Source: Acetobacter nitrogenifigens DSM 23921 = NBRC 105050 (GTDB lineage: Bacteria > Pseudomonadota > Alphaproteobacteria > Acetobacterales > Acetobacteraceae). From it: a stretch of DNA of 64,000 nucleotides. Both the position numbers and the translations under genes were made by a program. The stretch is from the NCBI RefSeq assembly GCF_000429165.1, contig NZ_AUBI01000010.1:99836-163835 (forward strand), in the 5' to 3' direction. This document shows, in pieces, positions 1 through 9,703 of the stretch (position 1 is the first letter of the stretch; every line of letters starts with the position of its first letter). Below the pieces are notes generated by a model. That model was not told the origin of the DNA and did no database searches. It was given only the letters and a program-made list of their open reading frames with translations.

Positions 1-165
1 TTCGCCCAACATCCGACGCATCGCGACGGCGTAAGGACCCGCGGCCTCAGCCTTCTGCTGCGCGCGCCGCAGCTTGGCTGCGGCGACCATCTTCATCGCG
101 CTCGTGATCTTTTTCGTCGATTTGACGCTGCCGATCCGAGCGCGGAGTTCCTTCAGGGAAGCCAT
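1..165 (-). CDS. atpG: ATP synthase F1 subunit gamma, N-terminal part
   Basis: This is the first 55 codons of the gamma subunit, the rotating central stalk of the F1 motor; the rest lies beyond the left edge. The protein opens [20 protein letters not shown] and continues [17 protein letters not shown], the characteristic N-terminal helix of AtpG. The ATG at 163-165 lies 15 nt after the atpA stop and has an AGGGG-type ribosome-binding site, so it is co-transcribed with atpH and atpA. The order delta-alpha-gamma matches the F1 operon of alphaproteobacteria, where the Fo genes are elsewhere. Confidence 0.93.
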   Translation of the reverse strand, partial: MASLKELRARIGSVKSTKKITSAMKMVAAAKLRRAQQKAEAAGPYAVAMRRMLGE

Positions 166-180
166 GGGAGATGCCCCTGA

Positions 181-1716
181 TCAGCCGACGAAGCGCTTGT
201 TGAAGTCGGTCAGAAGCTCGGCCAGCTTCGCTTCGCTGTCCTTGCTGATCTGCTTGTCCGCCCGCAGCGTGTCGATGACGTCCTTCGCCGGGCCACGCAG
301 CTCGCCGAGAAGCTTCGCTTCCCATGCGACGACCTTGTCGACCGCGATTCCATCAAGAAGACCGCGCGTGCCGGCGAACAGCAGAACAACCTGCTCTTCA
401 ACGGACAGCGGGGACGATTCCGGCTGCTTCAGCAGTTCGACCAGACGGGCGCCACGCGCGAGCTGCTTCTGCGTCGCAGGGTCCAGATCGGAAGCGAACT
501 GTGCGAACGCCGCCATTTCGCGATACTGGGCGAGATCGAGCTTAATCTTGCCCGCGACCTGCTTCATCGACTTGATCTGCGCGGCGGAGCCGACGCGCGA
601 AACCGAGCCGCCGACGTTCACCGCCGGGCGAATGCCGCGATAGAACAGATCGGTCTCGAGGAAGATCTGACCGTCAGTGATCGAAATCACGTTGGTCGGG
701 ATGTACGCCGCAACGTCGCCCGCCTGCGTCTCGATGACCGGCAGCGCCGTGAGCGACCCGGCGCCATTGGCGTCGGACATCTTCGCTGCGCGCTCCAGCA
801 GGCGGGAGTGCAGGTAGAACACGTCGCCCGGATAAGCTTCGCGAGCTGGCGGACGGCGCAGCAGCAGCGACATCTGGCGGTAAGCGACAGCCTGCTTGGA
901 CAGATCGTCGTAGCAGATCAGGGCGTGCATGCCGTTGTCGCGGAAGAACTCACCCATCGCGCAGGCGGCGTAGGGAGCCAGATACTGCATCGGCGCCGGG
1001 TCGGACGCCGTGGCGGCGACGACGATCGAATACGCCATCGCGCCGCGCTCTTCGAGCGTGCGGACGAGCTGCGCCACGGTGGAGCGCTTCTGACCGATCG
1101 CGACGTAGATGCAGTAGAGCGACTTCTTGTCGTCGCCCAGCGCATTGACTTCTTTCTGCGCGAGGATGGTGTCGAGCAGGATGGCGGTCTTGCCGGTCTG
1201 ACGATCGCCGATGATCAGCTCACGCTGACCGCGCCCGATCGGAACCAGCGCGTCAATCGCCTTGATGCCGGTCTGCATCGGCTCGCCAACGGACTGACGC
1301 GGCATGATGCCAGGGGCCTTCACCTCGGCGGGCGTCAGCGTAACGTCAGTGATCGGCCCCTTGCCGTCGATGGGGTTGCCGAGCGCATCGACAACGCGAC
1401 CCAGCAGACCACGACCGACCGGGACCTCGACCACCGCGCCGGAGCGCGTGACCGTGTCGCCTTCGCGAATTTCCGAATCGCCACCGAAAATAACGATGCC
1501 GACGTTGTCGTTCTCGAGGTTCAGGGCCATGCCTTTCTGCCCCGCGCCGGGGAAGTCGACCAGTTCGCCGGCCATGACGTTCTGCAGGCCATAGACGCGA
1601 GCGATGCCGTCGCCGACGGACAGAACCGTGCCGGTCTCAGCCGTCTCGGACGCCGTGTCGAAGGACGCGATCTGCTGCTTGAGGATATCCGAAATCTCGG
1701 CGGGACGGATTTCCAT
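181..1716 (-). CDS. atpA: ATP synthase F1 subunit alpha
   Basis: Non-catalytic nucleotide-binding alpha subunit of the F1F0 ATP synthase, about 511 residues, the usual length for the family. It starts [16 protein letters not shown], as alphaproteobacterial AtpA proteins do. The P-loop GDRQTGKT lies near residue 170. I chose the ATG at 1714-1716; an in-frame GTG directly before it (1717-1719) would add one residue. An AAGGGAG ribosome-binding site lies about 7 nt upstream of the ATG. The start overlaps the atpH stop as TGATG, so translation is probably coupled. atpG follows after 15 nt. Confidence 0.97.
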   Translation of the reverse strand: MEIRPAEISDILKQQIASFDTASETAETGTVLSVGDGIARVYGLQNVMAGELVDFPGAGQKGMALNLENDNVGIVIFGGDSEIREGDTVTRSGAVVEVPVGRGLLGRVVDALGNPIDGKGPITDVTLTPAEVKAPGIMPRQSVGEPMQTGIKAIDALVPIGRGQRELIIGDRQTGKTAILLDTILAQKEVNALGDDKKSLYCIYVAIGQKRSTVAQLVRTLEERGAMAYSIVVAATASDPAPMQYLAPYAACAMGEFFRDNGMHALICYDDLSKQAVAYRQMSLLLRRPPAREAYPGDVFYLHSRLLERAAKMSDANGAGSLTALPVIETQAGDVAAYIPTNVISITDGQIFLETDLFYRGIRPAVNVGGSVSRVGSAAQIKSMKQVAGKIKLDLAQYREMAAFAQFASDLDPATQKQLARGARLVELLKQPESSPLSVEEQVVLLFAGTRGLLDGIAVDKVVAWEAKLLGELRGPAKDVIDTLRADKQISKDSEAKLAELLTDFNKRFVG

Positions 1717-2309
1717 CACGCGGCTCCCTTCATGGCGTAGTGCAGGCGGACAAGGCGGGATTGCAGGCTATTGTCATAGAGGCGCGGACCGACCTGGACC
1801 ACCAGACCACCGAGGATGGTGGGGTCGACCCGTTCCTGAAGCGCGATGCGCGTGTAACCGGCTTCGGCGAGCTTGCCCTGAAGCTGGGTGCGCTGCGCGG
1901 TGGTGAGCGGCTGGGCGCTGACGACCTCCGCGGCAATCTCGCCGCGACGCGCGGCAGCGAGCGCAACAAAAGCCGCCAGAATTTCACGCAGCCGCGAAAG
2001 ACGGCGATTGTCGGCCACGACGCCGAGGAAATTATAAAGTGTCTCGCTGAAACCCTGGGCGGAAAGGACGGCCAGAACAGCTTTGCGGGAGTCCCGAATA
2101 TCCAGACGGGCGTCGCCCAGCACGCGCTGCAGATCTGAGCTTTCGTCGATCAGACGAATCAGGGCGTCGACCTGAGGCAGAACCTCGTCGAGCTTCCAGC
2201 GATCTGCGGCGATTTCATACAGCGCGGTCGCATAGCGTCCTGCGAGACCGCCGCCTGTCCCAGTCGGGGCGCGCACGGCGGATCGGGCGGTCGTTACGGC
2301 GGTGGCCAC
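1716..2309 (-). CDS. atpH: ATP synthase F1 subunit delta
   Basis: Delta subunit (OSCP type, 197 residues), the peripheral-stalk protein that links F1 to Fo. The N-terminal domain contains [13 protein letters not shown], the usual start of the delta fold. The C-terminal part contains [20 protein letters not shown], the conserved OSCP signature. A GTG at 2307-2309 is the start; about 18 residues precede the conserved domain, a little more than in many homologues. It is the first visible gene of the atpHAG operon, and the promoter should lie in 2310-2554. Confidence 0.95.
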   Translation of the reverse strand: MATAVTTARSAVRAPTGTGGGLAGRYATALYEIAADRWKLDEVLPQVDALIRLIDESSDLQRVLGDARLDIRDSRKAVLAVLSAQGFSETLYNFLGVVADNRRLSRLREILAAFVALAAARRGEIAAEVVSAQPLTTAQRTQLQGKLAEAGYTRIALQERVDPTILGGLVVQVGPRLYDNSLQSRLVRLHYAMKGAA

Positions 2310-2554
2310 TCTTCAGGCTCTTTCCTTCTGCGTTGCCAAGGCGCGTTCGCAGGCGAGATCGTTTCGGTCCACTGTCGCGGGACCAGAAGCGCACGCCAGG
2401 CCGCTTTCATTGTTGGCGCGGCCTCTAGCATGGAGATTCAGGCCGCGCAACAGAAGGCGTCGGCAGTTTCGGACCTTAATGACAATTTATCCATACAGCG
2501 CACGGGGAGAAAATCCTCACCATCGAGCGCTTCGGGGCCGGCGAAGCGGCGGCG

Positions 2555-3997
2555 TCAGCCCGGCCGGTCGTGCGCGTCGAACGCGCTGGCCACCCGAAGC
2601 GCCGAGTCGCGCGCGCGTTTTCCGGTCGCAATGAACCCGCAGACGCCGATAGCGATTCCAAGCCCGACAGACAGCCACCAGACCGGATGCGTCGCAGCAA
2701 GGAAGGCCGCCGCAGGGTCCGCTCCTGAGTCGACGTGGGCGCCGCTGCGCACGGTTCCAGCGATGGCGACCCCCAGAGCGGCGCCGATCTGGCGACTGGT
2801 CGACGCAACCGCAGCCGCCACTCCGGCTCGCGATCGCGGCATTCCGGACACGGCTGCGTTGGTGATCGGCGCGTTGCACATCCCGAAACCACACCCGGCG
2901 ACCGCATACGCTATGGTCAGCAACCAGTCAGGTGTGTCAGCACTCAGTTCGGTTAGCAAAGCCGCACCGGACGTCAGCCCCAAAGACGCAAGAAGGAAGG
3001 GCGCGCGCGAACCTCTGGCTGCGATCAGACGCCCCGCCAAGGGCGCGCAGATCATCACCGAAAGCGCAAAAGGCATCAGCCTGATCCCTGCCCTCGCGGG
3101 AGAAAGCCCCCGCACGTCCTGCAGATAGATCGTGTTGAGGAACAGCAGGGCGGAAAAAACCGCAAAACACATAACGGCCGCCACAGTGGCGAGAGAGAAC
3201 GGCAGCGACCGAAAAAAGCGAAAATCGAGCATTGGCCGGAGCTGTCGGGTTTCGATCACGACAAAACCGACAACCGACACGAGGAAAAATCCGCTCAACG
3301 CCAGCACCAGAGGGCTCCCCCAGCCGACGTCCGGCCCCTGTATCAACGCCGCAGACAACGCAACGACGGCGGCCGCGATCGCGGCCTGACCGAAGGGATC
3401 GAGCGGCGGGGACACAGGCGCGCGCGACTCAGGCACAAAGCGAATCGTCATCAACAGGGCGATCAGCCCGATCGGCAGATTGATCCAGAAAACGGCGCGC
3501 CAGCCGATGAATTCGCTGACGAAGCCGCCCACCATCGGTCCGAGCGCCAAAGCGGCCCCGGACGTCATCCCCCAGACGCCGATAGCGCGGGCGCGCTCCT
3601 TCGGCTCGACGAAGACATTGGCGATGATCGACAGCGCCACCGGATTCAGCATCGCCCCGCCGACGCCCTGCATGGCGCGCGCCAGAATGAGGGAGGACAT
3701 GGAACCCGCGCCGCCGCACAGGGCCGAACCCGCGCCAAACATGATAATTCCAGTGAGAAACACCCGCTTGCGCCCGATTCGATCGGCCAGCGAACCAGCC
3801 GTCATCAACCCACCCGCGACGACGAGGGAATAGGCGTCGACGAACCATTGCAGTTCGGAGATGCTTGCGCTCAGGGACCGCCGCACCGAAGGCAGCACGA
3901 CGTTGACGATGGTGACGTCCATCATCACGAGGGCCAGACTGAGAGAACACGCCACAAGGACGAGGTTCCTGGAAACTGCCTTGCCTGCGCCGTTCAT
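2555..3997 (-). CDS. MFS drug-efflux transporter, DHA2 (EmrB/QacA) family
   Basis: A 480-residue polytopic membrane protein predicted to export drugs or other small molecules by proton antiport. The N-terminal helix carries MMDVTIVNVVLPSV and is followed by ISELQWFVDAYSL and GSLADRIGRKRV, which are DHA2 motifs (motif D1 and motif A). Length and hydrophobic pattern fit 14 transmembrane segments. It starts at an ATG at 3995-3997. No regulator lies next to it and the substrate cannot be told from the sequence. It is a single gene between the atp operon and tRNA-Gly. Confidence 0.85.
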   Translation of the reverse strand: MNGAGKAVSRNLVLVACSLSLALVMMDVTIVNVVLPSVRRSLSASISELQWFVDAYSLVVAGGLMTAGSLADRIGRKRVFLTGIIMFGAGSALCGGAGSMSSLILARAMQGVGGAMLNPVALSIIANVFVEPKERARAIGVWGMTSGAALALGPMVGGFVSEFIGWRAVFWINLPIGLIALLMTIRFVPESRAPVSPPLDPFGQAAIAAAVVALSAALIQGPDVGWGSPLVLALSGFFLVSVVGFVVIETRQLRPMLDFRFFRSLPFSLATVAAVMCFAVFSALLFLNTIYLQDVRGLSPARAGIRLMPFALSVMICAPLAGRLIAARGSRAPFLLASLGLTSGAALLTELSADTPDWLLTIAYAVAGCGFGMCNAPITNAAVSGMPRSRAGVAAAVASTSRQIGAALGVAIAGTVRSGAHVDSGADPAAAFLAATHPVWWLSVGLGIAIGVCGFIATGKRARDSALRVASAFDAHDRPG

Positions 3998-4118
3998 GCT
4001 CGCCCGAATCTCTCAGCGGCCACCGTCCGCGCCTTCGACGAAGGGCCGAAAGCACGCAATGCTGGACGCGAGGACGCGTCGCGGCAGATGCTTGTTTTGA
4101 CGGGATCGGAAGGGAAGA

Positions 4119-4192
4119 TGGAGCGGGCGAAGGGAATCGAACCCTCCTCAGAAGCTTGGAAGGCTACTGCATTACCACTATGCTACGCCCGC
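4119..4192 (-). tRNA. tRNA-Gly (anticodon TCC)
   Basis: On the minus strand the sequence begins GCGGGCGTAGCATAGTGG and ends CGCCCGCTCCA. The 7-bp acceptor stem pairs GCGGGCG (4186-4192) with CGCCCGC (4123-4129). The T arm carries GGTTCGATTCC. The anticodon loop CTTCCAA presents TCC, which reads GGA and GGG glycine codons. The CCA end is encoded (4119-4121). Confidence 0.95.
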
Positions 4193-4499
4193 GTCTGGAG
4201 CCCCATTACTGCACAACCCGCTCGTTCGCAAGGCTTCGCCCGACGGTTGCGACGTATAATCCCGACGCCCCCTAATCGTCGTGATTCGCAAACGCCGATT
4301 CGAGACGAGCGTGAGCGGAAATCTTTCCCAATTCGTAAGCGCCTGACGATTTTTCTTCAGGTGTTTCGTGGTTATCGCCCTCCCCCCTCTTGACTTTAAA
4401 CGCCCGACATATTCTGTTCCGCCGCCTGCGCCGGGTTAGCCTGGTTGACGGACGAGGGAGGTTTTCTTCCACCGCGCGTCATCCGCAGGGCGGTTCCGC
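4193..4499. other. Intergenic region between tRNA-Gly and tRNA-Trp
   Basis: About 300 bases with no convincing reading frame. It must hold the promoters for the divergent tRNA-Gly and tRNA-Trp/secE/nusG units. I see no strong consensus promoter or regulatory repeat. A partly AT-rich stretch lies at 4330-4400. Confidence 0.5.
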
Positions 4500-4576
4500 A
4501 GGGGTGTAGCTCAATTGGCTAGAGCGCCGGTCTCCAAAACCGGAGGTTGGGGGTTCGAGACCCTCCACCCCTGCCA
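4500..4576 (+). tRNA. tRNA-Trp (anticodon CCA)
   Basis: The gene begins AGGGGTGTAGCTCAATTGG and ends CACCCCTGCCA, with a 7-bp acceptor stem AGGGGTG/CACCCCT and an encoded CCA. The anticodon stem-loop CCGGTCTCCAAAACCGG carries CCA for the UGG tryptophan codon. The T arm contains GGGTTCGAGACCC. It sits directly upstream of secE and nusG, the normal bacterial arrangement. Confidence 0.97.
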
Positions 4577-4737
4577 GACCTTCCCGACCAGACATCCGGT
4601 GGGTTTTCCCTTCGGCTTGTGCGACAGTGGCGCGGGCGGGGTCGGTTTTCCGACGCCGCATGCGTCCGGGACTAATGGCGAAAGGCGCTGCGGATGCGGC
4701 GCGCCAGGGTCCGAACTCTCTCAATGAAGGGTCATTC

Positions 4738-4932
4738 GTGTCTGTCAGTCCGGTGAATTTCCTGCGGGATGTGGAAGCCGAGGCCAAGAGGGTCACGTGG
4801 CCGTCCCGGCGTGCGACGCTTGTGACGACTGGCGCCGTTCTCGCCATGGCCTCGCTCACTTCCATTTTCTTTTTCGTGGTCGACCAGCTCATAGGTCTGG
4901 GCGTTCGCGAGCTTTTCGGGCTGGGAGGCTAG
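4738..4932 (+). CDS. secE: Preprotein translocase subunit SecE
   Basis: SecE, the small subunit of the SecYEG translocon. The protein is about 64 residues from a GTG at 4738, with one C-terminal membrane segment (TTGAVLAMASLTSIFFFVV). The conserved cytoplasmic motif DVEAEAKRVTWPSR precedes it. The GTG has a GAAGGG ribosome-binding site 6 nt upstream and gives the usual family length. An in-frame ATG at 4675 would give 85 residues with a weaker ribosome-binding site. nusG follows 9 nt downstream. Confidence 0.88.
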   Translation: MSVSPVNFLRDVEAEAKRVTWPSRRATLVTTGAVLAMASLTSIFFFVVDQLIGLGVRELFGLGG

Positions 4933-4941
4933 AAGACCGAA

Positions 4942-5472
4942 ATGGCCAAGCGTTGGTACGTGGTCCACGTCTATTCGGGCTTTGAGAAAAAAATCGCCAG
5001 CCACATCATGGAGCAGGCGGCCCAGAAAGGCCTCGCCGATCACATCGATCAGGTGCTGGTCCCGTCGGAAGACGTGGTTGAGGTTCGCCGGGGACAGAAA
5101 GTCAACTCCGAGCGGAAGTTCTTTCCCGGCTATGTGCTGGTCAAGATGGAACTGACCGACGAGAGCTGGCATCTGGTCAAGGACACCCCCAAGGTCACCG
5201 GCTTCCTTGGCACCAAGACCCGCCCCTCTCCGATCCCCGAGGCTGAAGCCGAGCGGATCATGAAGCAGGCGCAGGAAGGCGTGGAGCGTCCTCGCGCGGC
5301 TGTCTCCTTCGAGATCGGCGAGCAGATCCGCGTCGCCGATGGCCCGTTCACGTCGTTCAACGGCGTGGTCGAGGAAATCGACGAAGAGAAGGGCCGCCTG
5401 AAAGTCAGCGTCTCCATCTTCGGTCGCTCGACGCCTGTCGATCTGGAATACGCGCAGGTCGAGAAACTCTGA
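4942..5472 (+). CDS. nusG: Transcription termination/antitermination protein NusG
   Basis: NusG (176 residues) binds RNA polymerase and couples it to Rho or to ribosomes. The N-terminal NGN domain opens MAKRWYVVHVYSGFEKKI and includes FFPGYVLVKM. The C-terminal KOW domain contains VADGPFTSFNGVVEEIDEEK and the conserved SIFGRSTPVDLEYAQVEK end. It is co-transcribed with secE. The ribosomal protein operon beginning with rplK, which usually follows nusG, is absent here; a convergent DUF2501 gene lies downstream. Confidence 0.97.
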   Translation: MAKRWYVVHVYSGFEKKIASHIMEQAAQKGLADHIDQVLVPSEDVVEVRRGQKVNSERKFFPGYVLVKMELTDESWHLVKDTPKVTGFLGTKTRPSPIPEAEAERIMKQAQEGVERPRAAVSFEIGEQIRVADGPFTSFNGVVEEIDEEKGRLKVSVSIFGRSTPVDLEYAQVEKL

Positions 5473-5490
5473 CAGGTTCGCCTGTCTTCA
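5471..5490 (+). terminator. Probable terminator after nusG
   Basis: GACAGG (5471-5476), a TTCG tetraloop and CCTGTC (5481-5486) form a 6-bp hairpin overlapping the nusG stop, followed by TTCATTT. The UUCG loop makes it stable, but the T tract is short. Confidence 0.5.
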
Positions 5491-5947
5491 TTTGAGTCCA
5501 GACGAGATCGGGCGGAACTTCCGCCTGATCCGGCTCCGCTTTCAGGCGTCATCCGGCGCAAGCGAGCATGGCCCGTCAGCACATGCTGAGTCCATCTACG
5601 CTCGGGACGTGGTCGCTACGCTCGCAGCGTCACAAGAAGTCCCTGCCGCAGCAGAAACACTTTCAATCAGACAAAACTTGTCGGGCGTTTGAAGAAATTG
5701 CCCTGGCAGGGCGTCGGAATTTCTGACGTAATTGGCCACGCGATCCAGGCGCGCCCTGCATTGACGCCGCATCCAGTGCAGCCTTGAGCCGCGATAGATA
5801 CTCTGCGCAGGAAGCCTGCCACGCAGCCTACGTAGTAGCTGCCCGGGCGATTGCTTTTTAGCCATTCGGAAAACCGAACCCGGTCCGGCGTCGCCATAAA
5901 GCACGCAGTCTGAGCCTGCGGCCTTCCGCCCGCCCGGCGAATAAGCA
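5487..5947. other. Non-coding stretch between nusG and the DUF2501 gene
   Basis: Some 460 bases with no recognisable gene. Two overlapping minus-strand open frames run through it in different phases (about 5596-5952 and 5667-5948). Neither has a family motif, a good ribosome-binding site or typical codon use, so I do not call them. It occupies the place where rplK would be expected. Confidence 0.4.
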
Positions 5948-5978
5948 CGCACCGTCCAGCCTTATGGAGGACGGTGCG
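5948..5978. terminator. Hairpin downstream of the DUF2501 gene
   Basis: CGCACCGTCC (5948-5957) pairs perfectly with GGACGGTGCG (5969-5978) around an 11-nt loop. It lies 14 nt past the stop of the minus-strand gene at 5992-6468, where a terminator is expected. No long T tract follows on either strand. Confidence 0.45.
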
Positions 5979-5991
5979 CGGAAACAGAGGG

Positions 5992-6468
5992 TCAGAGCAG
6001 CGACTGCGAGCGCTGCATGACCTGCTGGCACAGGGCGCTTTTCGCGCTCTGGTTCAGGCTGTTCAGCGAAAGCTGGTTGCCGTTTCCGACCTGCAACAGC
6101 CCCTGCTGACCCGCAGAATAGCCGCTGCCGCCCGTGATCGCCGACTGGCCGCTCAGCGAGTTGAGGGTCGAGGATGCGCTCTGGCTGCTGATCAGGTTGT
6201 TCTGCACGCAGTAGCCGAGGACGCCGGTCAGGTTGCTGGAGCTGACCGAGGACAGGTTCGGCAGGCTGCCATTGAGGAGCGAGCTTGCGCCGCCCATGCG
6301 GTTTGTCAGAGAGGACGTGCCCTGGCTGACGGCGCCCTGGGCCGCTCCCTGCGCTGCGCCCTGCAGAATGCCGCCGAAGGACTGGGCGTGCGCGGCGGGC
6401 AGGCTGGACACGCCAGCCAGCGAGACGACCAGCGTAGCGAAAGCGCCTCGGAAACGACGAACGTTCAT
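5992..6468 (-). CDS. DUF2501 (YjjA-like) exported protein
   Basis: A 158-residue exported protein of unknown function. Residues 1-28 form a signal peptide (positive N-terminus, hydrophobic ATLVVSLAGVSSL, cleavage after AHA). The mature part is rich in Ser, Gly, Gln and Asn. It contains LTGVLGYCVQNNLIS and a second Cys in SALCQQVMQRS; the pair could form a disulfide. This arrangement is what I know of the DUF2501 family, which includes E. coli YjjA. It starts at an ATG at 6466-6468, downstream of zwf on the same strand but separated from it by a hairpin. Confidence 0.7.
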   Translation of the reverse strand: MNVRRFRGAFATLVVSLAGVSSLPAAHAQSFGGILQGAAQGAAQGAVSQGTSSLTNRMGGASSLLNGSLPNLSSVSSSNLTGVLGYCVQNNLISSQSASSTLNSLSGQSAITGGSGYSAGQQGLLQVGNGNQLSLNSLNQSAKSALCQQVMQRSQSLL

Positions 6469-6490
6469 GGGATTTCCCTTTTAAAACTCA

Positions 6491-6517
6491 GGCCCGGCAA
6501 AACGCTTACGCCGGGCC
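6491..6517 (-). terminator. Hairpin downstream of zwf
   Basis: GGCCCGGC (6491-6498) and GCCGGGCC (6510-6517) form a perfect 8-bp stem with an 11-nt loop. On the minus strand it is followed by TGAGTTTT, so it probably terminates zwf transcription before the DUF2501 gene. Confidence 0.5.
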
Positions 6518-6610
6518 ACGCGCCAGCATCGACGGGCAATGCGGCAGGAAAGCGGCGCCGACTGGATATCGATCCGTCACGGCGACGCTGATGCCTTCTT
6601 TTACCGCCCG

Positions 6611-8158
6611 CTAGCTCTTCTGGTCTATCGGGCTCCACTCACGCCCGTCGCGCGCCAGCAACTCGTCGGCGCCAGCCGGGCCAGCCGTACCTGCCTCGTA
6701 AAGCTCCGGAGCTGTCTTCTCGCTGCGCCAGGATTCGAGCACAGGCTCGACCGAACTCCACGCCACGTCGATATTATCCGCCCGCTGAAACAGCGTCGCA
6801 TCGCCGCACAGACAGTCATACAGCAGCGTCTCGTACCCTACGTTCGGCTCGCGATTGAAGAAATCCGGATACCTGAAACGGGCCTCGACGTCCGACAACC
6901 GCATCTCCGGACCCGGTTTTTTCGCGGCGAAACAGAGAGTGACCCCCTGCGTCGGCTGCACATTCAGAACGATTCGGTTCGGCGGCGGGGCATGCGTGTC
7001 GGCCGAAGGAAATAGCGTAAGGGGCGGTCGACGGAATTCGACGACGATCTCGGTGCGCCGGTTCGACAGCGCCTTGCCGGTGCGCAGGTAGAACGGGACG
7101 CCCGCCCAGCGCCAATTCTGGATCTCCAGCTTCATGGCGACATAGGTCTCGGTCACGCTGTCGCTCGCGACGCCGTCGGCGTCGCGATACGACGGAACAG
7201 ACTTCCCCTTCACCTCGCCCTTCGTGTACTGGCCGCGCACCACGTCTTCCGGCTTTACCGGCAGGATGGATTCGAACAGCGTCTGCTTCGACGTGCGGAC
7301 CTTCTCGGCGGCGAAACTGGCGGGCGGCTCCATAGCGACCATGGCGAGCATCTGAAACAGATGGTTCGGCACCATATCGCGCAACGCGCCTGTCCCTTCG
7401 TAGAACGATCCCCGGCTTTCGACATTGACCGTTTCGGCGGCGGTGATCTGAACGTTATCGATGTAGTCGCGATGCCATAACGGCTCGAACAGGACGTTGC
7501 CAAAGCGCATGGCGAGAATGTTCTGGACCGTCTCCTTTCCCAGGAAGTGATCGATCCGGAAAATCTGCTGTTCCTTGACGACGTCGAGAATCCGCCGGTT
7601 CAGTTCCTGCGCGGACTGGAGGTCCGTTCCGAACGGCTTTTCAATCGCGATGCGCCGGAAACCTCCCTCCGGCTCCTTCGTGAGGCCCGACGCGCCCAGC
7701 GCATCGACCGCCGGGGCGAAGAACCGGGAGGGTATGGCGAGGTAGAACACCGCGTTGCTGTCGATATGCGCGGACAGTTTTTTCAGTTCGTCAGGATTCG
7801 TGAAGTCCAGACGCTCGTAGCTCAGGCGTTCCTTGAGCCATGTCCATGCCTCTTCATTGAGGGACGGCGTGTAGAATTCGCCTGCGGCGTCCTTCGTGAA
7901 CGCCTCCATCATCTCCGTCAGCCCCTCGATCCAGCCTTCGAGCGTATCGTCAGCCATGTCGACGCCGACAATTCTGAAGCCGTCGGACAATAATCCGGCG
8001 ACCTTGAGGTCGTAGAGCGCGGGCGTCAGCAGACGTTTCGTCAGATCTCCGTGCGCGCCAAAAATAACCAGCGTACAGTCGGGCGCCGGCTTCCGGCCAG
8101 ACGGCGCGACCGGTCGATCCGTGCGCGCGAGTGAAGAAATCGTACGGGCGGTAGCCAT
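6611..8158 (-). CDS. zwf: Glucose-6-phosphate 1-dehydrogenase
   Basis: Oxidises glucose 6-phosphate to 6-phosphogluconolactone with reduction of NAD(P)+, the entry step of the pentose phosphate and Entner-Doudoroff pathways. The protein is 515 residues, slightly longer than usual because of about 25 extra N-terminal residues. Visible motifs are the coenzyme fold [10 protein letters not shown] (residues 33-42), EKPFG (173-177) and the active-site signature RIDHFLGKE (201-209), with the catalytic His in DHF. It starts at an ATG at 8156-8158. It is divergent from asd; the 266-bp gap between them must hold both promoters. Confidence 0.97.
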   Translation of the reverse strand: MATARTISSLARTDRPVAPSGRKPAPDCTLVIFGAHGDLTKRLLTPALYDLKVAGLLSDGFRIVGVDMADDTLEGWIEGLTEMMEAFTKDAAGEFYTPSLNEEAWTWLKERLSYERLDFTNPDELKKLSAHIDSNAVFYLAIPSRFFAPAVDALGASGLTKEPEGGFRRIAIEKPFGTDLQSAQELNRRILDVVKEQQIFRIDHFLGKETVQNILAMRFGNVLFEPLWHRDYIDNVQITAAETVNVESRGSFYEGTGALRDMVPNHLFQMLAMVAMEPPASFAAEKVRTSKQTLFESILPVKPEDVVRGQYTKGEVKGKSVPSYRDADGVASDSVTETYVAMKLEIQNWRWAGVPFYLRTGKALSNRRTEIVVEFRRPPLTLFPSADTHAPPPNRIVLNVQPTQGVTLCFAAKKPGPEMRLSDVEARFRYPDFFNREPNVGYETLLYDCLCGDATLFQRADNIDVAWSSVEPVLESWRSEKTAPELYEAGTAGPAGADELLARDGREWSPIDQKS

Positions 8159-8424
8159 AAAGCGTTCCTCCGAAATACCGTCCCGCGCCGTATCTGGCGC
8201 GCGGGATCGTCGCCGGTCGCTCGGTCGGACCAGCTTTTGCCTTGGAATTTGGCTGGCAGCGTCTTATCGCCAGCGGCGAACAGGGCTTGCCTGCTTTTCA
8301 GCCGACCCCAATTTGCTCTAGGTGTCACGAGCAAATCCGCGTGACGGTCAACGCGAAACATGCCAGCGCTGCCGGGAATACAACGCCCGGCGGCGCAACG
8401 CGTGGAGAGAAGGGAAACAGGACG

Positions 8425-9447
8425 ATGGGGTATCGGGTAGCGGTTGTCGGCGCCACCGGAGCGGTGGGGCGCGAACTGCTCAAAACGCTGGCGGAGCGGA
8501 AGTTCCCTGTTGACGAAATCGTGGCCCTCGCCTCCCCGCGTTCGACCGGGCGTGAAGTCTCGTTCGGCGACCGCACGCTGAAGGTCGCGAACCTTGAGAC
8601 GTTCGATTTCTCAGGCTGGGACGTCGCCCTGTTCTCCCCCGGCGCTTCGGTGTCCGCCGTGCACGCCCCCCGCGCCGCCAAAGCCGGTTGCATCGTGATC
8701 GACAACACGTCCCATTTCCGTATGGAGCCGGACGTGCCGCTGGTGGTGCCGGAGGTGAATCCGCAGGCCCTGCGCAAAGCGAAGCGCGGGATCGTCGCGA
8801 ACCCGAACTGCTCGACCATCCAGATGGTGGTGGCGCTGAAGCCCCTGCACGACCTGTTCACGATCAAGCGCGTGGTCGTCGCCACGTACCAGGCAGTCGC
8901 CGGCGCGGGCAAGGACGGGATGGACGAACTTTTCGCCCAGACCAAGGGCAGCTTCGTCGGCGATCCGCCGAAGATCGAACAGTTCCAGAAGCAGATCGCG
9001 TTCAACTGCATTCCCCAGATCGACCGTTTCATGGATGACGGCTCGACCAAGGAGGAATGGAAGATGACGGTCGAAACCCGCAAGATTCTCGATCCCGACA
9101 TCGCCGTTCTCGCCACCTGCGTCCGTGTGCCGGTTTTCATCGGTCATTCAGAAGCCATCGCAGTGGAATTCGATGAGCCGGTCGATCTTGAGCGCGCCCG
9201 CGAAGCGCTACGCGAAGCCGAGGGCGTGGTGCTGATGGATCAGCACGAGGACGGCGGCTATGTGACGCCAATCGAATGCGTGGGCGAGGACGCGAGCTAT
9301 GTGTCTCGCCTGCGAATCGATCCGACGGTGCCGAACGGACTGGCCTTCTGGTGCGTGTCCGACAACCTTCGCAAAGGCGCTGCGTTGAACGCAGTGCAGA
9401 TAGCCGAAACCATGGTGGCGCTGGGTCTGCTCGACAAGGCCGCCTGA
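8425..9447 (+). CDS. asd: Aspartate-semialdehyde dehydrogenase
   Basis: Reduces aspartyl phosphate to aspartate semialdehyde with NADPH, the branch point to lysine/diaminopimelate, threonine and methionine. The 340-residue protein opens with the dinucleotide-binding loop VVGATGAVG. The catalytic Cys129 lies in ANPNCSTIQ, the family active-site sequence. The open frame extends further upstream, but the conserved start is MGYRVAVVGATG at 8425, preceded by an AGAAGGGA/CAGGA region. Likely a single-gene unit, ending at a hairpin before sdhC. Confidence 0.96.
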   Translation: MGYRVAVVGATGAVGRELLKTLAERKFPVDEIVALASPRSTGREVSFGDRTLKVANLETFDFSGWDVALFSPGASVSAVHAPRAAKAGCIVIDNTSHFRMEPDVPLVVPEVNPQALRKAKRGIVANPNCSTIQMVVALKPLHDLFTIKRVVVATYQAVAGAGKDGMDELFAQTKGSFVGDPPKIEQFQKQIAFNCIPQIDRFMDDGSTKEEWKMTVETRKILDPDIAVLATCVRVPVFIGHSEAIAVEFDEPVDLERAREALREAEGVVLMDQHEDGGYVTPIECVGEDASYVSRLRIDPTVPNGLAFWCVSDNLRKGAALNAVQIAETMVALGLLDKAA

Positions 9448-9479
9448 TCACGCGCGGGGGGGTGCCGCCCTCCCCGGAT

Positions 9480-9512
9480 GCGCCTCGCTCCCGGCGAGCC
9501 AGAGCGAGGCGC
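9480..9512 (+). terminator. Hairpin downstream of asd
   Basis: GCGCCTCGCT (9480-9489) and AGCGAGGCGC (9503-9512) form a perfect 10-bp stem with a 13-nt loop, 32 nt after the asd stop. No T tract follows, so termination is inferred from position and stem strength. Confidence 0.45.
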
Positions 9513-9703
9513 CTTCAGGAGCGTTAATCGGAGTCACACCTCCGGCCACCCTGCGGGTTTACGCGCCTGATTGCCGCGCGGCTCCTCTCGGTCTCGTGTC
9601 CCCCTCCCGAATTGACCCCCGAAATCCTGCGGCGTAGGACCGATTCCACAACGACGTCGGTTTATTAACCGGCGTTCATGTGTAACGACGCGGGAAGGCG
9701 ACG

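Noticed and set aside
808..1740. 310-codon plus-strand frame inside atpA
   Set aside because: It is antisense to atpA; high-GC third positions open long frames on the other strand, and it has no motif.
5596..5952. Overlapping minus-strand frames between nusG and the DUF2501 gene
   Set aside because: Two phases compete, with no ribosome-binding site or motif, so neither is supported.
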